From: Chamaecrista fasciculata
Lineage: Eukaryota; Streptophyta; Magnoliopsida; Fabales; Fabaceae
Direction: 5' to 3'
Length of the DNA stretch: 64,000 nt
Assembly (NCBI GenBank): GCA_003254925.1
Contig: QANZ01050150.1
Span: 1-64,000, forward strand
Of this stretch, positions 1 through 10,735 are shown piece by piece. Within the stretch, counting starts at the first letter, position 1. Each line of letters opens with the position of its first letter. The notes under the pieces were generated by a model. That model did not search any database, was not told where the DNA came from, and saw only the letters and a program-made list of their open reading frames with translations. The position numbers and the translations under genes are program-made.

Positions 1-31
1 ATGTATGAAAAAAAAAAGAACATATTTAAAA

Positions 32-429
32 GGGTAAATTACATTTTGGTACCCTGTGGTTTGACTCTATTTCACTTTGGTATCCTGTGGTTTGAAATCA
101 TACACTTTGGTACCCGGTGGTATTCTATGTTAACACTTTGGTACCATTTGGAACTATTTTGTAATTTTAATCATAAATTTTTTTACAAAATTTACATATT
201 GACCCCAATTTTTTTGAAGTTTTAATTTTAGTCCCTATATAATATGTATCCAATGACCTATTTGTAATTTTTTGAAAAATTTTTGGGGTCAATATATGAT
301 TTTTGCAAAAATTTTTATGGTTAAAATTACAAAATAGCTCCAAAGGGTACCAAAGTGTCAGTTTTCAAACCACAGGATACCAAAAATGAAATAGAATCAA
401 ACCACAGGATACCAAAGTATAATTTACCC
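32..429. mobile_element. Foldback MITE, Mutator-like, KpnI-word family (copy 1)
   Basis: The two halves are inverted copies of each other, so the whole 398-bp element is close to a palindrome. Each arm is built from repeated words of the form CTTTGGTACCCTGTGGTTTG followed by spacer. The ends are GGGTAAATTACA and its complement. The flanks carry an exact 9-bp duplication, TATTTAAAA, at 23-31 and 430-438. A 9-bp duplication with long inverted arms fits non-autonomous Mutator-like elements. There is no coding capacity; the short ORF here is only the repeat read in frame. Related copies lie at about 10736, 16953 and 43489. Confidence 0.85.
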
Positions 430-438
430 TATTTAAAA

Positions 439-1633
439 ATGTACTACATATTCTTATAATTATTAAAGTAATAATGTTAAACTAAACATAACAATGTAAC
501 AATTCTAAAAATATTATAAAAAATTCTAACAATATTTTAATTTTAATAAAACAGATTTTTTTATGGTCCTTGAAATCATTTTCTCCAGCATCACTCTTGG
601 AATTGAAAAAATAGTTCACATAGCAAACGTCTCTTTTCTTCTATATATATATTTTGAAGATTTATTTACCCTTTATATTATTTTTAACATTTAAATTCAA
701 CTTAATCAAAATAAGAACAAGGTTTCTTAATCATTACATGTTGGTAAGCGACCGATTACATAACACTTTCCATTTCTAAAGGTGGGATTCAAAATTAAGT
801 AAGGAATTATTAGGTCACACTCATGTAGTTACTGCACATTTTGTTGAATATCTCATATATATTAACTATTAAATATTGATCTAATTAATTATTATATTAA
901 TCATTTTATCGACAAAATTTTTTCTAGTAATCATAATGCGTCACAAATTACAATCACTCACGGAATTCTAACATGAAACGCATGTAGCGGAGATTTCACT
1001 CATCCATGCAAATATGGCAGAAGTTTGAGATTTTAGGAGACCTTTTAAAAAAATAACACGTAATATTTCATTTCGTTTTGTTTTTTTATCATGATTTATT
1101 ATTTAATATTTTTTTGGGGACTTTCGGTGTGGCATTTTAAATTGTGTTTTGCATTAAATAAGTGGCAGTGGGCAGCTATCACATTCACAGGCCAAACTAG
1201 AAGATAGACATAAAATATGATGACAATTTCATTATTATTTTTTTTTGTAGGGAAAAGAGGCCTACAAGCCAAGAGAAAAATGAAACAAAAAATTGTAAAC
1301 CCTTGAACACGCAGGCTCCCCATCCCATCCCATCTTTAAACAAAATAAGCCCAAGTAATTAGGAAGGTTTTGCCTAAGAAAAATATTTCCTTAATTATAA
1401 AATCCGACGAAAATCTATTTAGTTACTTGTTCAAAAATATTAGATGATACTTATAGTAGTGAGAAATTGAATCATACGTACGTCTTTAGAGTATCGATCT
1501 AACTAATCCAATATTTAAATCATTACTTGAAATTAAGCAAATAAGTTGAAGTATAGACATATAGAAGTTCATAGATTGCTTGTTAATTAACTTTTGTAAT
1601 TTATAAGAGCAAATTGTTAATGCATTATTATTT
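439..1633. other. Gene-less AT-rich stretch
   Basis: I see no gene, RNA or bounded repeat here. Open frames are short, lack codon structure and have no homology I recognise. Confidence 0.6.
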
Positions 1634-1749
1634 AAGTATTTACAAAAATTGGAAATTATAAATTAATTTTCATTTAAATTTTTGTAATCTATAACATACT
1701 AAAATTTAAATGAAAATTAATTTATAATTTCCAATTTTTGTAAATACTT
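1634..1749. repeat. Perfect inverted repeat, 49-bp arms with an 18-nt loop
   Basis: Positions 1634-1682 and 1701-1749 are exact reverse complements over 49 bases, read base by base, with 18 nt between them. A transcript from either strand would fold into an uninterrupted hairpin. The arms are very AT-rich and have no matching copy elsewhere in the window. It could be the core of a small MITE or a young hairpin small-RNA locus. No target duplication was found. Confidence 0.85.
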
Positions 1750-1981
1750 CACAAATAATACATAAAAACTCGTGACAATTTTCCAAATAATGTAATGTAT
1801 TAAAAGAAATGTGTAGGGATTAGATAAAGGGGTCTTACCCACCCAGGACACGTAGCCATTGGTGTTCCTTTTTGAGTCACCATCTCTTAGCTGTAACAGA
1901 TTTTCTAAGATTCTATGCCTTATTGCTTTGGGCCCATGGGCCACGTCAAGGAATCCATTTTTTTTTAATCTTTTTTTAACA

Positions 1982-1986
<5 letters not shown>

Positions 1987-2045
<59 letters not shown>
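1987..2045. repeat. (TTA)n microsatellite ending at an unresolved base
   Basis: About 20 tandem TTA/ATT triplets run directly into a single N at 2046. The apparent poly-isoleucine frame through it is not a gene. Confidence 0.95.
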
Positions 2046-2675
2046 NGTCTTTTTCAATTAAAAAAATACTTGTCAGATAAAAAAAAAAAACTTATCCAAA
2101 CAAGCTCTTAACTTGGTTATAATCCGGTGAGATTTCAAATTCATATGAAAATAAGTCGGTCTATATCGATCCACACTTATTACTTACGGATACTCTCTAA
2201 TACTATTGTGATAAATCAATCTTTTCTTTCTTCAATATTTTGTAAATATTTTCTCTTTTTTTTTGTTGATTTGATTATAAAAAGATATCATGAATCCTTC
2301 ACCTTGTCGTAATTTCTTATAAATATTTATTAGAGCTCCACTGGAACTTAACAACAACATCATCTGTTTTTATTTTATTTTTTATTCTATTAATTATATT
2401 TATCAAGAAGTTGAAAAGAAATGTGACGTGAGTAACCAACCTATCTTGTGCAACATGTGATTGATATAATTAGGATAAGCATTTTATACCTTTCTGGCTT
2501 TCCTGATACGGAAAACAAATCAAAGTGGCGTTTACATTCTTCTATTTGACTAGACGTTAGTAATGGAAATTCAGAATGGTTTTAGATGTTTAGTCATTTA
2601 CATAATTGTGTGTTATACAATTTATCACGTGTCAAAAGATTGTATCATGAAAAGTAGTAACTTATATTATTTTAA

Positions 2676-3097
2676 GAATAAATTATACAAAAGGGCAATG
2701 TGGTTTGACTTATTTTTAAATAGGGTCTTTGTAATTTAAAAAGTGTCAAATTGGAGGCATGTGGTTTCCTCTGTTAGCAAATAGGGTCCCAGGTGGTTTT
2801 TTCCATCCAACTTGACAGAGTTAACTTCAAATTGGACTGTTTTGTAATTTGAACATTTTTTTATTAAAACAAACTAAAAAAAAAAAAGACTGTTTTGCAA
2901 TGAGCTACTACTTGTTCATGTTTGCTTTGGATCTTCGATTCAAGTCTTCAAACTCTGCTAAGTTGGATGGAAAAAATCACCTCGGACCCTATTTGTTAAC
3001 GGAGAAAACCACATGCTTTTAATTTGACACTTTTTAAACCACAGTGACCCTATCTGAAAATAGGCCAAATCACATGGCCATTTTGTGTAATTTACCT
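2676..3097. mobile_element. Foldback MITE, Mutator-like, second family
   Basis: The left arm (ATGTGGTTTGACTTATTT, then AGTGTCAAATTGGAGGCATG) is repeated inverted on the right. The outer ends read roughly AATAAATTATAC and GTGTAATTTACCT, a diverged form of the GGGTAAATTACAC end seen in other elements here. An exact 9-bp duplication, TTATTTTAA, flanks it at 2667-2675 and 3098-3106. It is non-coding. Confidence 0.8.
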
Positions 3098-3106
3098 TTA
3101 TTTTAA

Positions 3107-4680
3107 ATATAAATACTTCAATTCTATCACATTTATTTAGCACTGTGTGTATACCTTATGAAATAGTATTTTACATGAGTTACATTTATAAGAAGAAACG
3201 GTAAGGTAGAAGGTAAAAAAATTAAACCATGAGGCTTAGCACAATTATTTAAGCATCATCTTTTGAAGTGGATTCTTGAGACGATGTGCATACAACATGT
3301 TTTATAATCAACCATTTATCCATCGAATAATGAACTCTAATCAAATTAAGAATTAGTTGTTAATTATCGACTGCGGGATATGTAAGGATTAACACCTAAT
3401 CACTTAGAAAAAGTAAAAGGATTAGACTTATAAATAATTAAATATGATAATAAAAATATAAATATAATAAACTCATCTCTTGTATAATTAAGCATGTAAT
3501 CAATTTTTTCATAAATATTCCATATTAAAGACAATTAAATTTGGAAGACCAAATAGTCACACTTAATTATAGAATATAGATACATCAAAATTTAAAAAGA
3601 GACTAATAAAAAAGTTCGGAGAAAGAAATGTTAGTCCAAGAGTTATAGCGACACTTCTTTCTATCTCTTCTTTTCTCTCTGAAGATTAGAGTATATTTAG
3701 AACGTGGAGGATTACATTTGCTTTAATTACTTATTGTTATTGACATGTGATGAGAGTTAACATGATGTGTTTGATGTGATGGAAAGTAAATAGGATAAGG
3801 TGGAACAAGAAGCAAGGTAAGGACACGAATAAACCACATTGTCATTTTGGCTTTGGCATAGAATCGGATAAGAAGAATATAGCATACAATAATGTCATTC
3901 TATCTCCTACATATATGCACAAAAGTCCCAATCAAAACCCCAAGAATTGATGGAGAAAAAGTATATTAATGCACTTGGGAAAATATGCGTCAGCCACATA
4001 TTATTTTGGAAATGCACTCCATGCTTGATAGTTATGAACATTACTTTTCAATATATGTACAAGATCTATGAGAAAATGATGTGAACATTTTTAATTTAAT
4101 TATACTACATAGAAGGTAGCTTCTAAGGGAAATAAATAAATATAAGAAGTTAAGGGAATGGAAAATAAATGTCTGTGCGTGCATATATATAACTCCATTA
4201 AAGAGAATCACTAATCACTAATATCACTAATATTAATATAAGGTAATGAGTAATTACTTTTATATTAATCTGATTAACATAATAACATTTATTTTAAGAT
4301 TTAGTAAATAATAAAAAAATTCTGGAAAATTGACGATTGGGTTCAATTTTTTTGTTATTATTAATTTTTATTTTTAAATTTTGAATCTAAAAGTGTGTTA
4401 TTTTTCAAAATAGAAATTAATCAAATTAAATATTAGACTCGTAATTCCATTTCCCACTACAAGATCTTTTCTCTCTGACAAAAACAAAACAAAAATCTTT
4501 TCTCTCAGGCCCAAAAAATTAAGGAGAGAGGGTTTTCTGGCCCAACATGACATAAGCCATAATCTTTCATCAAAGAGTTCGGCCTAAAGAGCCCTCTCTT
4601 TCTTTCTATTTTTTAAAAAAGAATTTTGATTTTAGATCTCCCACTTCTCATTTACGTTAGCAGGTTTAAAAGAAGAGTAG
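3107..4680. other. Gene-less AT-rich stretch before the LINE
   Basis: I recognise no gene or bounded element here. It is low-complexity AT-rich intergenic DNA with short random frames. Confidence 0.55.
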
Positions 4681-4689
4681 GTTTAAAAG

Positions 4690-6066
4690 GAATCTTAAAT
4701 TTAAGGTCAGTGCCCAAGCGTCTCCTTTTGCTAGAAACATTTGTAAGTCAGTGGAGGAGGTCGTGAAAGATTGCCAATGGAGAGTAGGTAATGGTCAAAG
4801 CATTCAGCTGGAACAAACCTATGGTTCCAACCTTCTAATGAACAAATTGGAATTGAAAGAGTTTCAGACCTCATTACTGAATCCTCATGTTGGAATCACA
4901 ACCTAATCAACGCAATGTTTGATGAGGAATCTTCAAGGAAGATACTAAGCACTCCTATATCAAAATCAAGTGTTAGTGATACTATTTCCTGGCAGATGGA
5001 CCCCAAAGGTAAATACTCAGTTAAGGTGGCTTATATCCATAAAAGAACTGCTAGAGAGAACCAGAGACTCAGCACTAATCTTAACTGGAATATGTTCTGG
5101 AAGATAAACATCCATCCAAAACTCCAACTGTTCAGCTGGAAATGTATCAACAAGAGCCTCCCTCTAGGAGCCCATCTCCTTAAAAAAAAGTTTAATATAA
5201 TAGGAAATTGCGTCTTTGGTTGCAATGAGACAGAAAACGAAGACCACCTGTTCCTACATTGCACTCTCACGCGTGTTGCTTGGTTCAGTTCCCCTATTGG
5301 CCTTCGAAGTGACTCACTGGGAGATATAACTTTCACGGATTGGATTGCAGCTAACTTCATGAATCACAAAACTTTAAGCAGTAGCCAATGCCCTCTGGAG
5401 TATTTGATGTGGTTCTGCTGGGAGATATATAATCACAGAAATGAGGTGCTTTTCAAACAGATTGAAGCCAATCCCATGACTATCGTGGAAAGGTGGAAGA
5501 AAACCATTAAATCTCATCAGCAAATTTATCAGGAGAACAACGATCTCTATCTTCCTAAGGGTAGGAATAGAGAAAGGATTTACCACAAGACTTATAACTG
5601 GAGAGAAGGGGACGTTCTACTTACAGGAATCAGATCCAGATCAAAAAGGAAAAATATCTTTGCTGCATTCAGTCTAGACAGTCAAAACCCTCGTCTGCTG
5701 TTTTATCATTGTGAGCGTGGCAACATGCCCAAGTTCAATACTTTCCTTGCAGGTCTCAGGAAGTTCCTTCTGCAGGTCATAAGCCTCAGAACTACTCAAG
5801 CTAACCTTATTTGCCATCAGGATTTCATGCAGGGAGGGACATTAAGACTAGCTCCAACAAATTTTCAGACTATAAGAGAAGATATCTTTCATTTTGCTTG
5901 CAGACACCCAAAACCGGTGGAAAATTGCAACCTCTGCTCACAATATCAGCATTCAAGGGATATGGCCTTGGATCGACTCTTACACCGTTAATACTCAATG
6001 TTTTATGTAGTACTGTTTTGTATGTTTTTCTTTTAGTCCTGTTTGATGTAATTCAAAAAAAAAAAA
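4690..6066 (+). mobile_element. 5'-truncated LINE (non-LTR retrotransposon), 3' part only
   Basis: The start is approximate. From about 4700 a frame reads VEEVVKDCQWRVGNGQSI, typical of the stretch after the reverse transcriptase in plant L1-like elements. The reading then shifts frame into the long ORF at 4915-5991. A short AT-rich 3' tail follows the stop and ends in a run of A at about 6055-6066, as expected for target-primed insertion. The endonuclease and reverse-transcriptase parts are missing. I could not find a convincing target-site duplication. Confidence 0.75.
4915..5991 (+). CDS. LINE-derived ORF with zf-RVT zinc-binding domain (partial)
   Basis: This 358-aa open frame is the C-terminal end of a plant LINE ORF2. 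Residues about 24-45 (TISWQMDPKGKYSVKVAY) and 58-125 match the reverse-transcriptase zinc-binding (zf-RVT) region, with C99, C103, H111 and C116 as likely metal ligands. The rest, to residue 358, lies where related elements carry RNase H, but I could not see the acidic catalytic residues of that fold. The first Met is only the first one available inside a longer reading, so it is not a trustworthy start. The frame is intact over 1.07 kb although the element is truncated, which suggests a young insertion. Domestication cannot be excluded. Confidence 0.7.
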   Translation: MFDEESSRKILSTPISKSSVSDTISWQMDPKGKYSVKVAYIHKRTARENQRLSTNLNWNMFWKINIHPKLQLFSWKCINKSLPLGAHLLKKKFNIIGNCVFGCNETENEDHLFLHCTLTRVAWFSSPIGLRSDSLGDITFTDWIAANFMNHKTLSSSQCPLEYLMWFCWEIYNHRNEVLFKQIEANPMTIVERWKKTIKSHQQIYQENNDLYLPKGRNRERIYHKTYNWREGDVLLTGIRSRSKRKNIFAAFSLDSQNPRLLFYHCERGNMPKFNTFLAGLRKFLLQVISLRTTQANLICHQDFMQGGTLRLAPTNFQTIREDIFHFACRHPKPVENCNLCSQYQHSRDMALDRLLHR

Positions 6067-6169
6067 ACTTACAATTCGATTAGACTGGTCAATTTGTTGA
6101 CGTCTGAAGGAATATTCTCAGCCACGATTTTATTAGATAACAAACTGCCACCACCGGGAACACTGTTTC

Positions 6170-6690
6170 CAAATCAGTTGAACTTCTCTTCTGATGCATG
6201 AATGGAACACATTAGAAGCAACTTAGCTTCTCTTTCCAGTTGTATTTTTCTTCTTATCCATTGAAATATCACAAGATATAACCTCCTTGTCACTCTTAAA
6301 TTTTGAAATGGGAAGGCATGCATTGGAGATGAACTGCAGGCTGCTCCATGCATGATCCACCTGCAAGTTAGTGCTGGGTATACAATATAAACTTGCAACT
6401 TCCATATGTCCCTTGATACATTATTATAACTATTAGGAATAGGCTTCACAGGGTATATCAACCATATTTTTAAATTTAAAAAAAAATGTAAAAGATTGTT
6501 AGTTATTTTATTATATTCTGAAATAATAATAAAAAAAATGTTTAAAGTTATTTCACTTCCTACTTTCCGCTCTTATATTTTTTATCCTATCAAAATATAA
6601 TTTTAGTAGAAGAAAAGTCCAAAGTCCCAAGTTACAATAATTATGGCTACAAGTACCAAGAATGGTATGGTAAGACTAAAAAGAACAAAT
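6170..6690 (-). pseudogene. Decayed duplicate of HESO1 exon 3 and adjoining intron
   Basis: On the minus strand this segment reads SLQFISNACLPISKFKSD, then ISCDIS, then KLLLMCSIHASEEKF after a frame change. The intact HESO1 exon 3 at 18471-18649 reads NLQFISHARVPILKFKSN, ISCDIS and RLLLWISMIDGRF. Similarity continues into the flanking intron: ACAAGTACCAAGAA at about 6650 matches the HESO1 intron at about 18760, and a GTCCCTTG word is shared as well. No other HESO1 exon is recognisable nearby, and the LINE ends about 100 bp away. It is therefore a broken genomic (not processed) duplicate on the same strand as its parent, about 12 kb from it. Confidence 0.8.
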
Positions 6691-7111
6691 AGAAGACTAA
6701 AGGCTTATTCTTCAAATCCAGGAGCAAATGTTCAACATATGATTGTCATAGTGACAAACATGTTAACGACAACCGTGGCAAGGCTGCGTATTGCACAAAT
6801 TGAACAGGGTAGGTAGTTAACAAATACACAAGTAGAATAAGTTTCGAGTAAGGTAATCCCAAGTTGAAGTACTATTACCATTATAAACAAACTCTATCTT
6901 CCTTTTCTGCAACTGGGTGAACATCTGTCCATACAAGTCACTACAAAATTTAAGTCTACTCTATGTTTTCATACAATTGGTATAATTTTGTTCAACAACA
7001 TGATGGAGTTTGAATTCCTCTAAACCCTCTTTAAGACTCGTGAACATCATCCATATTTGATACACAAACATAGCCGATCTACAAAAAAGGCAGCTGCCTC
7101 AAGCAACTGTG

Positions 7112-9001
7112 TTAAACTTTCTTACCAATTTCACCATCTAAAATTGCATGTCTAGTTAAAACAATCTCTTTGACAAGATTCCTGTATGTAAATGGTCTAA
7201 CGGCTGCTCGCAAAAACAGCTCTGGAGGAATTTTGCTCTTCTTAACCTTTTTCCTCCATGGACCAATCCCAGCATACTTCCACTCTTCTGGACTAACCTT
7301 TGCACGCTTGCCTCTCAAGGAAGTTTCATCTCCATCTAATGAATGTTTCTGTTCTTCCTGTGCTTCTGCTGCCGTGGAGTATTTATCGTATAACATTGAA
7401 GAGAACTCAACACTCCGCTTTGCCAGCTTTTCCATTGCTTCTGCACTTCCAAGGGCTTCTCGAAACTCCTCCTCCCAACTCTTCCCACGCTCTTTCGTAA
7501 GTGTATCCTCATCTTTAGCACTGAATTTACCATCTCCACTATCTTCCATGTCCATAACTAGATCTTCGTAACCATCATCACCAACATCATTATAATCCTG
7601 CTCCTCCTCCTCCTCCTCTTCCTCCTCCTCTTCTTCTTCATCATCATCAGTAATGTCATTACCATCATCATCCTCAATCCAATCTAAGATCTCAGTATCA
7701 CCAGGATCACCAACACTAGCATCATCATCATCGTCTGGAGCATCACAACCCAGCTCCATTTCTTCCAACTTAGCCTTCCACTCCTTTGTATATGGATGTA
7801 AAAGTTGCACTGGATGATTCATCAACAAAAACTCTAAACATTTTGACTTTTTCTCATCACTCAATTTCTGATATGCATTAACCACATCATCAACAAATGC
7901 TTTTTGATTGATCTTTACAATCTTACACAACCCACCAAAATAAGTACACATATCAACAGTCCCATCATCATTTTCCAACCCAAAAAGATATTCATGTTCT
8001 GTTTTGGGATCAAGAAATGGAATAAGCGCATTGATAAAGTTTTCCTGTGGCTCAAACCTACATTGATACACTGGCCGTTTCACATATATAATATCAGGTC
8101 TCATCCATGCTGCACATTGTGTTATCAGTGACCTTGCCTTATTCCCAAGCCTACCCATCAAATTCCACTTATCCAACCTCTGTTTACCAGCTTCAACTAC
8201 TACTTCACTAACCAATGTCCATTGCTGCCAAGGCAACTCTGAAATTCTCCACCTTGGGTGCCTCACGAATACCCAAAAATACCTTAATCCTTTACTTTGG
8301 TCCATCTGCTTCAGTCTTTTGTTATATTCTGAAGCCATTTCAAATTGCTCAATTTTCTCCCACTCCTCGTGATCCCTAACTTCATTTATTATTGTCACAC
8401 GCTCATCAGTAAATCTACCACGAACTGGATCACCTAGAACAACGCCTCGCCATGAGTAAGGTCCAAATTCACCATATTTATACCAATCATATGGGTGACG
8501 CAAATTTGGATCATCCTTTTCCATGAATCGCACCATCCGGTCATACCCAAGACCAATTTGTTGGAGCTCATCCTCAGAGAAGTTATCAGGATAGTTCACA
8601 TGTGGATTTTTCAAACGGTAGAAAAAAGATTCAGAATACTTCTTGGCTTTCTGCTTAGCTTCACGCCTAAACTTGCGAAGGAAATCAGGTGTGCCTTGTT
8701 TGCGTCCTGAAGAGGAAGCACCAGATTTCTTCTTCCGACCAGCAAATGACCGAAGGTCTCGCTTGCAGGCAATATTTTTGGCAGAAAATAGTGGATTTTG
8801 ATTAACAATTGGATTATTAGAAGTTGGTCTAGGGCTTAGGGAAAATGAGATAACTCCAAAATGTTTTTGAGTTTGGGATTTTAGGTTGGAGGCCTTGCAA
8901 AAAGGGTTTGAGAATGGCCTAAGAGAAGAAAGTTGGAGAGTAGCTAATGATGGGTCAAGGGTTTTAGGTAAAATCCCACATCTAATATGGCCGAGATCCA
9001 T
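7112..9001 (-). CDS. Conserved plant protein of unknown function, probably plastid-targeted, acidic tract
   Basis: This is a single open frame of 629 codons. The first ~100 residues are rich in Ser, Lys, Arg and Asn and poor in acidic residues, as in a chloroplast transit peptide. Residues ~130-410 form a dense globular region rich in Trp and Tyr (for example HPYDWYKYGEFGPYSWRGVV and FVRHPRWRISELPWQQW). Residues ~415-480 form an acidic linker with a run of Glu encoded by a CTC/CTT-type triplet tract at about 7595-7640. The C-terminal ~60 residues include EEWKYAGIGPWRKK and a basic, hydrophobic tail. I do not recognise the family. Acidic linkers of this kind occur in nucleoid and plastid transcription proteins, but that is only an analogy. 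The gene is intronless here, and the Met at 9001 is the first in frame. Confidence 0.85.
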   Translation of the reverse strand: MDLGHIRCGILPKTLDPSLATLQLSSLRPFSNPFCKASNLKSQTQKHFGVISFSLSPRPTSNNPIVNQNPLFSAKNIACKRDLRSFAGRKKKSGASSSGRKQGTPDFLRKFRREAKQKAKKYSESFFYRLKNPHVNYPDNFSEDELQQIGLGYDRMVRFMEKDDPNLRHPYDWYKYGEFGPYSWRGVVLGDPVRGRFTDERVTIINEVRDHEEWEKIEQFEMASEYNKRLKQMDQSKGLRYFWVFVRHPRWRISELPWQQWTLVSEVVVEAGKQRLDKWNLMGRLGNKARSLITQCAAWMRPDIIYVKRPVYQCRFEPQENFINALIPFLDPKTEHEYLFGLENDDGTVDMCTYFGGLCKIVKINQKAFVDDVVNAYQKLSDEKKSKCLEFLLMNHPVQLLHPYTKEWKAKLEEMELGCDAPDDDDDASVGDPGDTEILDWIEDDDGNDITDDDEEEEEEEEEEEEEQDYNDVGDDGYEDLVMDMEDSGDGKFSAKDEDTLTKERGKSWEEEFREALGSAEAMEKLAKRSVEFSSMLYDKYSTAAEAQEEQKHSLDGDETSLRGKRAKVSPEEWKYAGIGPWRKKVKKSKIPPELFLRAAVRPFTYRNLVKEIVLTRHAILDGEIGKKV

Positions 9002-10735
9002 CTCAAAAAGAATTCACCAGCATTAGCTCTTTGAACCAAACCTGTAGGGACTACCTTCAAAAGAATATCAACATAAATTAAAAACAGGTTTTCAAATCTG
9101 AAAACAGATGCATATCCCAATGTCTCTTCATATAACTTTTCTAATACAGAATTGATTATTAAACTAAAAGAAGAAAGGAAGAAAACTTTACAATCCCACC
9201 TATGCCCCTTATTCACATTTCATAGTTACACAAAAATTTAGGCAATTCACTCATGCTCAAGGATAGCATATTTATAAACACACAAACCCTCAAGCAGGAC
9301 AAGGATATAAAGCCACTCATCTTGCCAAATGCTAGTAAGACCATTCCTCGAACTTCCTACCATGATTTGGAGCGGGTGAATCTATATAATTAAAAGTACA
9401 CACTTAGAGAAGTTGACATATGCCACACCATGACTCAAAGTGTCAACTAATGCAACTCACAAGTTTAATTCTCTCTCCGTATGCTAAAGTGCTAGTCTAG
9501 GATAATGAGCTCCTCTAAACGTTTCCGAGAGCATATTCACATCACTAGCTCTTCATTCGCAACCTTAGAGTTTCTCTTAAAATTCAAGAATCATGAAACT
9601 TATGCCAATGGGTGATTCAACATTTAGTGTTTTAAAGTTGTGATGAATGACATTAAGCATCGTAAGTCCACCAAAAACCCAACTTGACAACTTGCACACA
9701 ATTATGTCAAATTTCATTTCTTCATTCTAACTTAAATTTCATGGTGCTTACATACTTAGAATCATCATAGAAACCTATTAAAGCTACTCAAACCATAGAA
9801 AAATCATAGCATAAGCCAAACAACTCCAATTTCCTGTACTGTCACATCCTTATACAATATGAAAAATCTCATACTTTCATTAAAACTCTAAATATCTCAA
9901 TGTGTACTGATTAAAAGTCGTTATATTAGTCAAACAAGTTATGACAAACCATTAATTTCAATTAAGGTTGCAAAAATCGCAAATCTGTTCTACTTTAAAA
10001 GAGCAAGTTGTTTACAAATTTGTTTTCTGAAATTGCCCTTGTGATCTTTCTATTTCTACAACAAATATCTGTAGTTGAAAAGGACTAAAAAAGGACAAAA
10101 TTGACAACATAGCCACTTGGGCAACTCAAACCCCTTGGAAAATCATTGCGTCTTTCTATTTAATTGCTCTAAAACTCAAGTCATAACATTTGGCACCCAT
10201 AAAGAAAAGTTACATCGTCTCAATCTTTAGTAACCTTTAAGTTCCAACAAAACAAAAAATGACTCCAAGTAGGGCTGACCGTATTCACAATCATCACCGA
10301 TGAAATAGATCACTTCATCAAAATTCATCTGCCGATATGTGATTACTTCAATTACAGTACTTAATAAAAGAGATTTGTGGAAACGGGCAGCAAGATGTCA
10401 ATGTCTTCATTCCAATCACAAGATGATACAACCATTAAGTTAATTTTATTTATAACTATATATGAGATTGCAGTTAGGATGTGCGAAGAAAGATGAACAT
10501 CACAAAATGCAGACGAATTCACGAAAATTTTAAAAGAAGGAAGCAAAACCTGAAAGAAGCAGAGACGAAGAGATTAGCGACGACGACAAGCGGCGTTGTT
10601 GGGATAAATATTTTGACTAACAGGCGTTTTCCGACTTCTCTCGCTCGTTGCTCCTCTCCTCTCACTTGCGCCTTCTCTGCCTTTCTCGACAGAGGTTAGG
10701 GTTGGGGCTTGGCAAGAGGTTAGTGTTTTTTTTTT
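9002..10735. other. Intergenic region upstream of the 629-aa gene
   Basis: No coding gene is supported. The first few hundred bases probably include the leader and promoter of the minus-strand gene ending at 9001. At about 10600-10720 there is a GC-richer, CT-rich patch followed by GGTTAGGGTTGGGG. It resembles a plant 5' leader or promoter edge, but no gene follows it on either strand. Confidence 0.4.

Noticed and set aside
1859-2080. Open frame with a long isoleucine run
   Set aside because: It is the (TTA)n microsatellite read in frame and crosses an unresolved base.
5031-5586. Minus-strand frames inside the LINE
   Set aside because: They are shadows of the zf-RVT frame with no conserved pattern.
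7112-9001. First guess that the 629-aa protein is HEMERA/pTAC12
   Set aside because: The remembered HEMERA sequence (PEST-rich, different core and C terminus) does not resemble it; only the acidic, plastid-protein look is shared.
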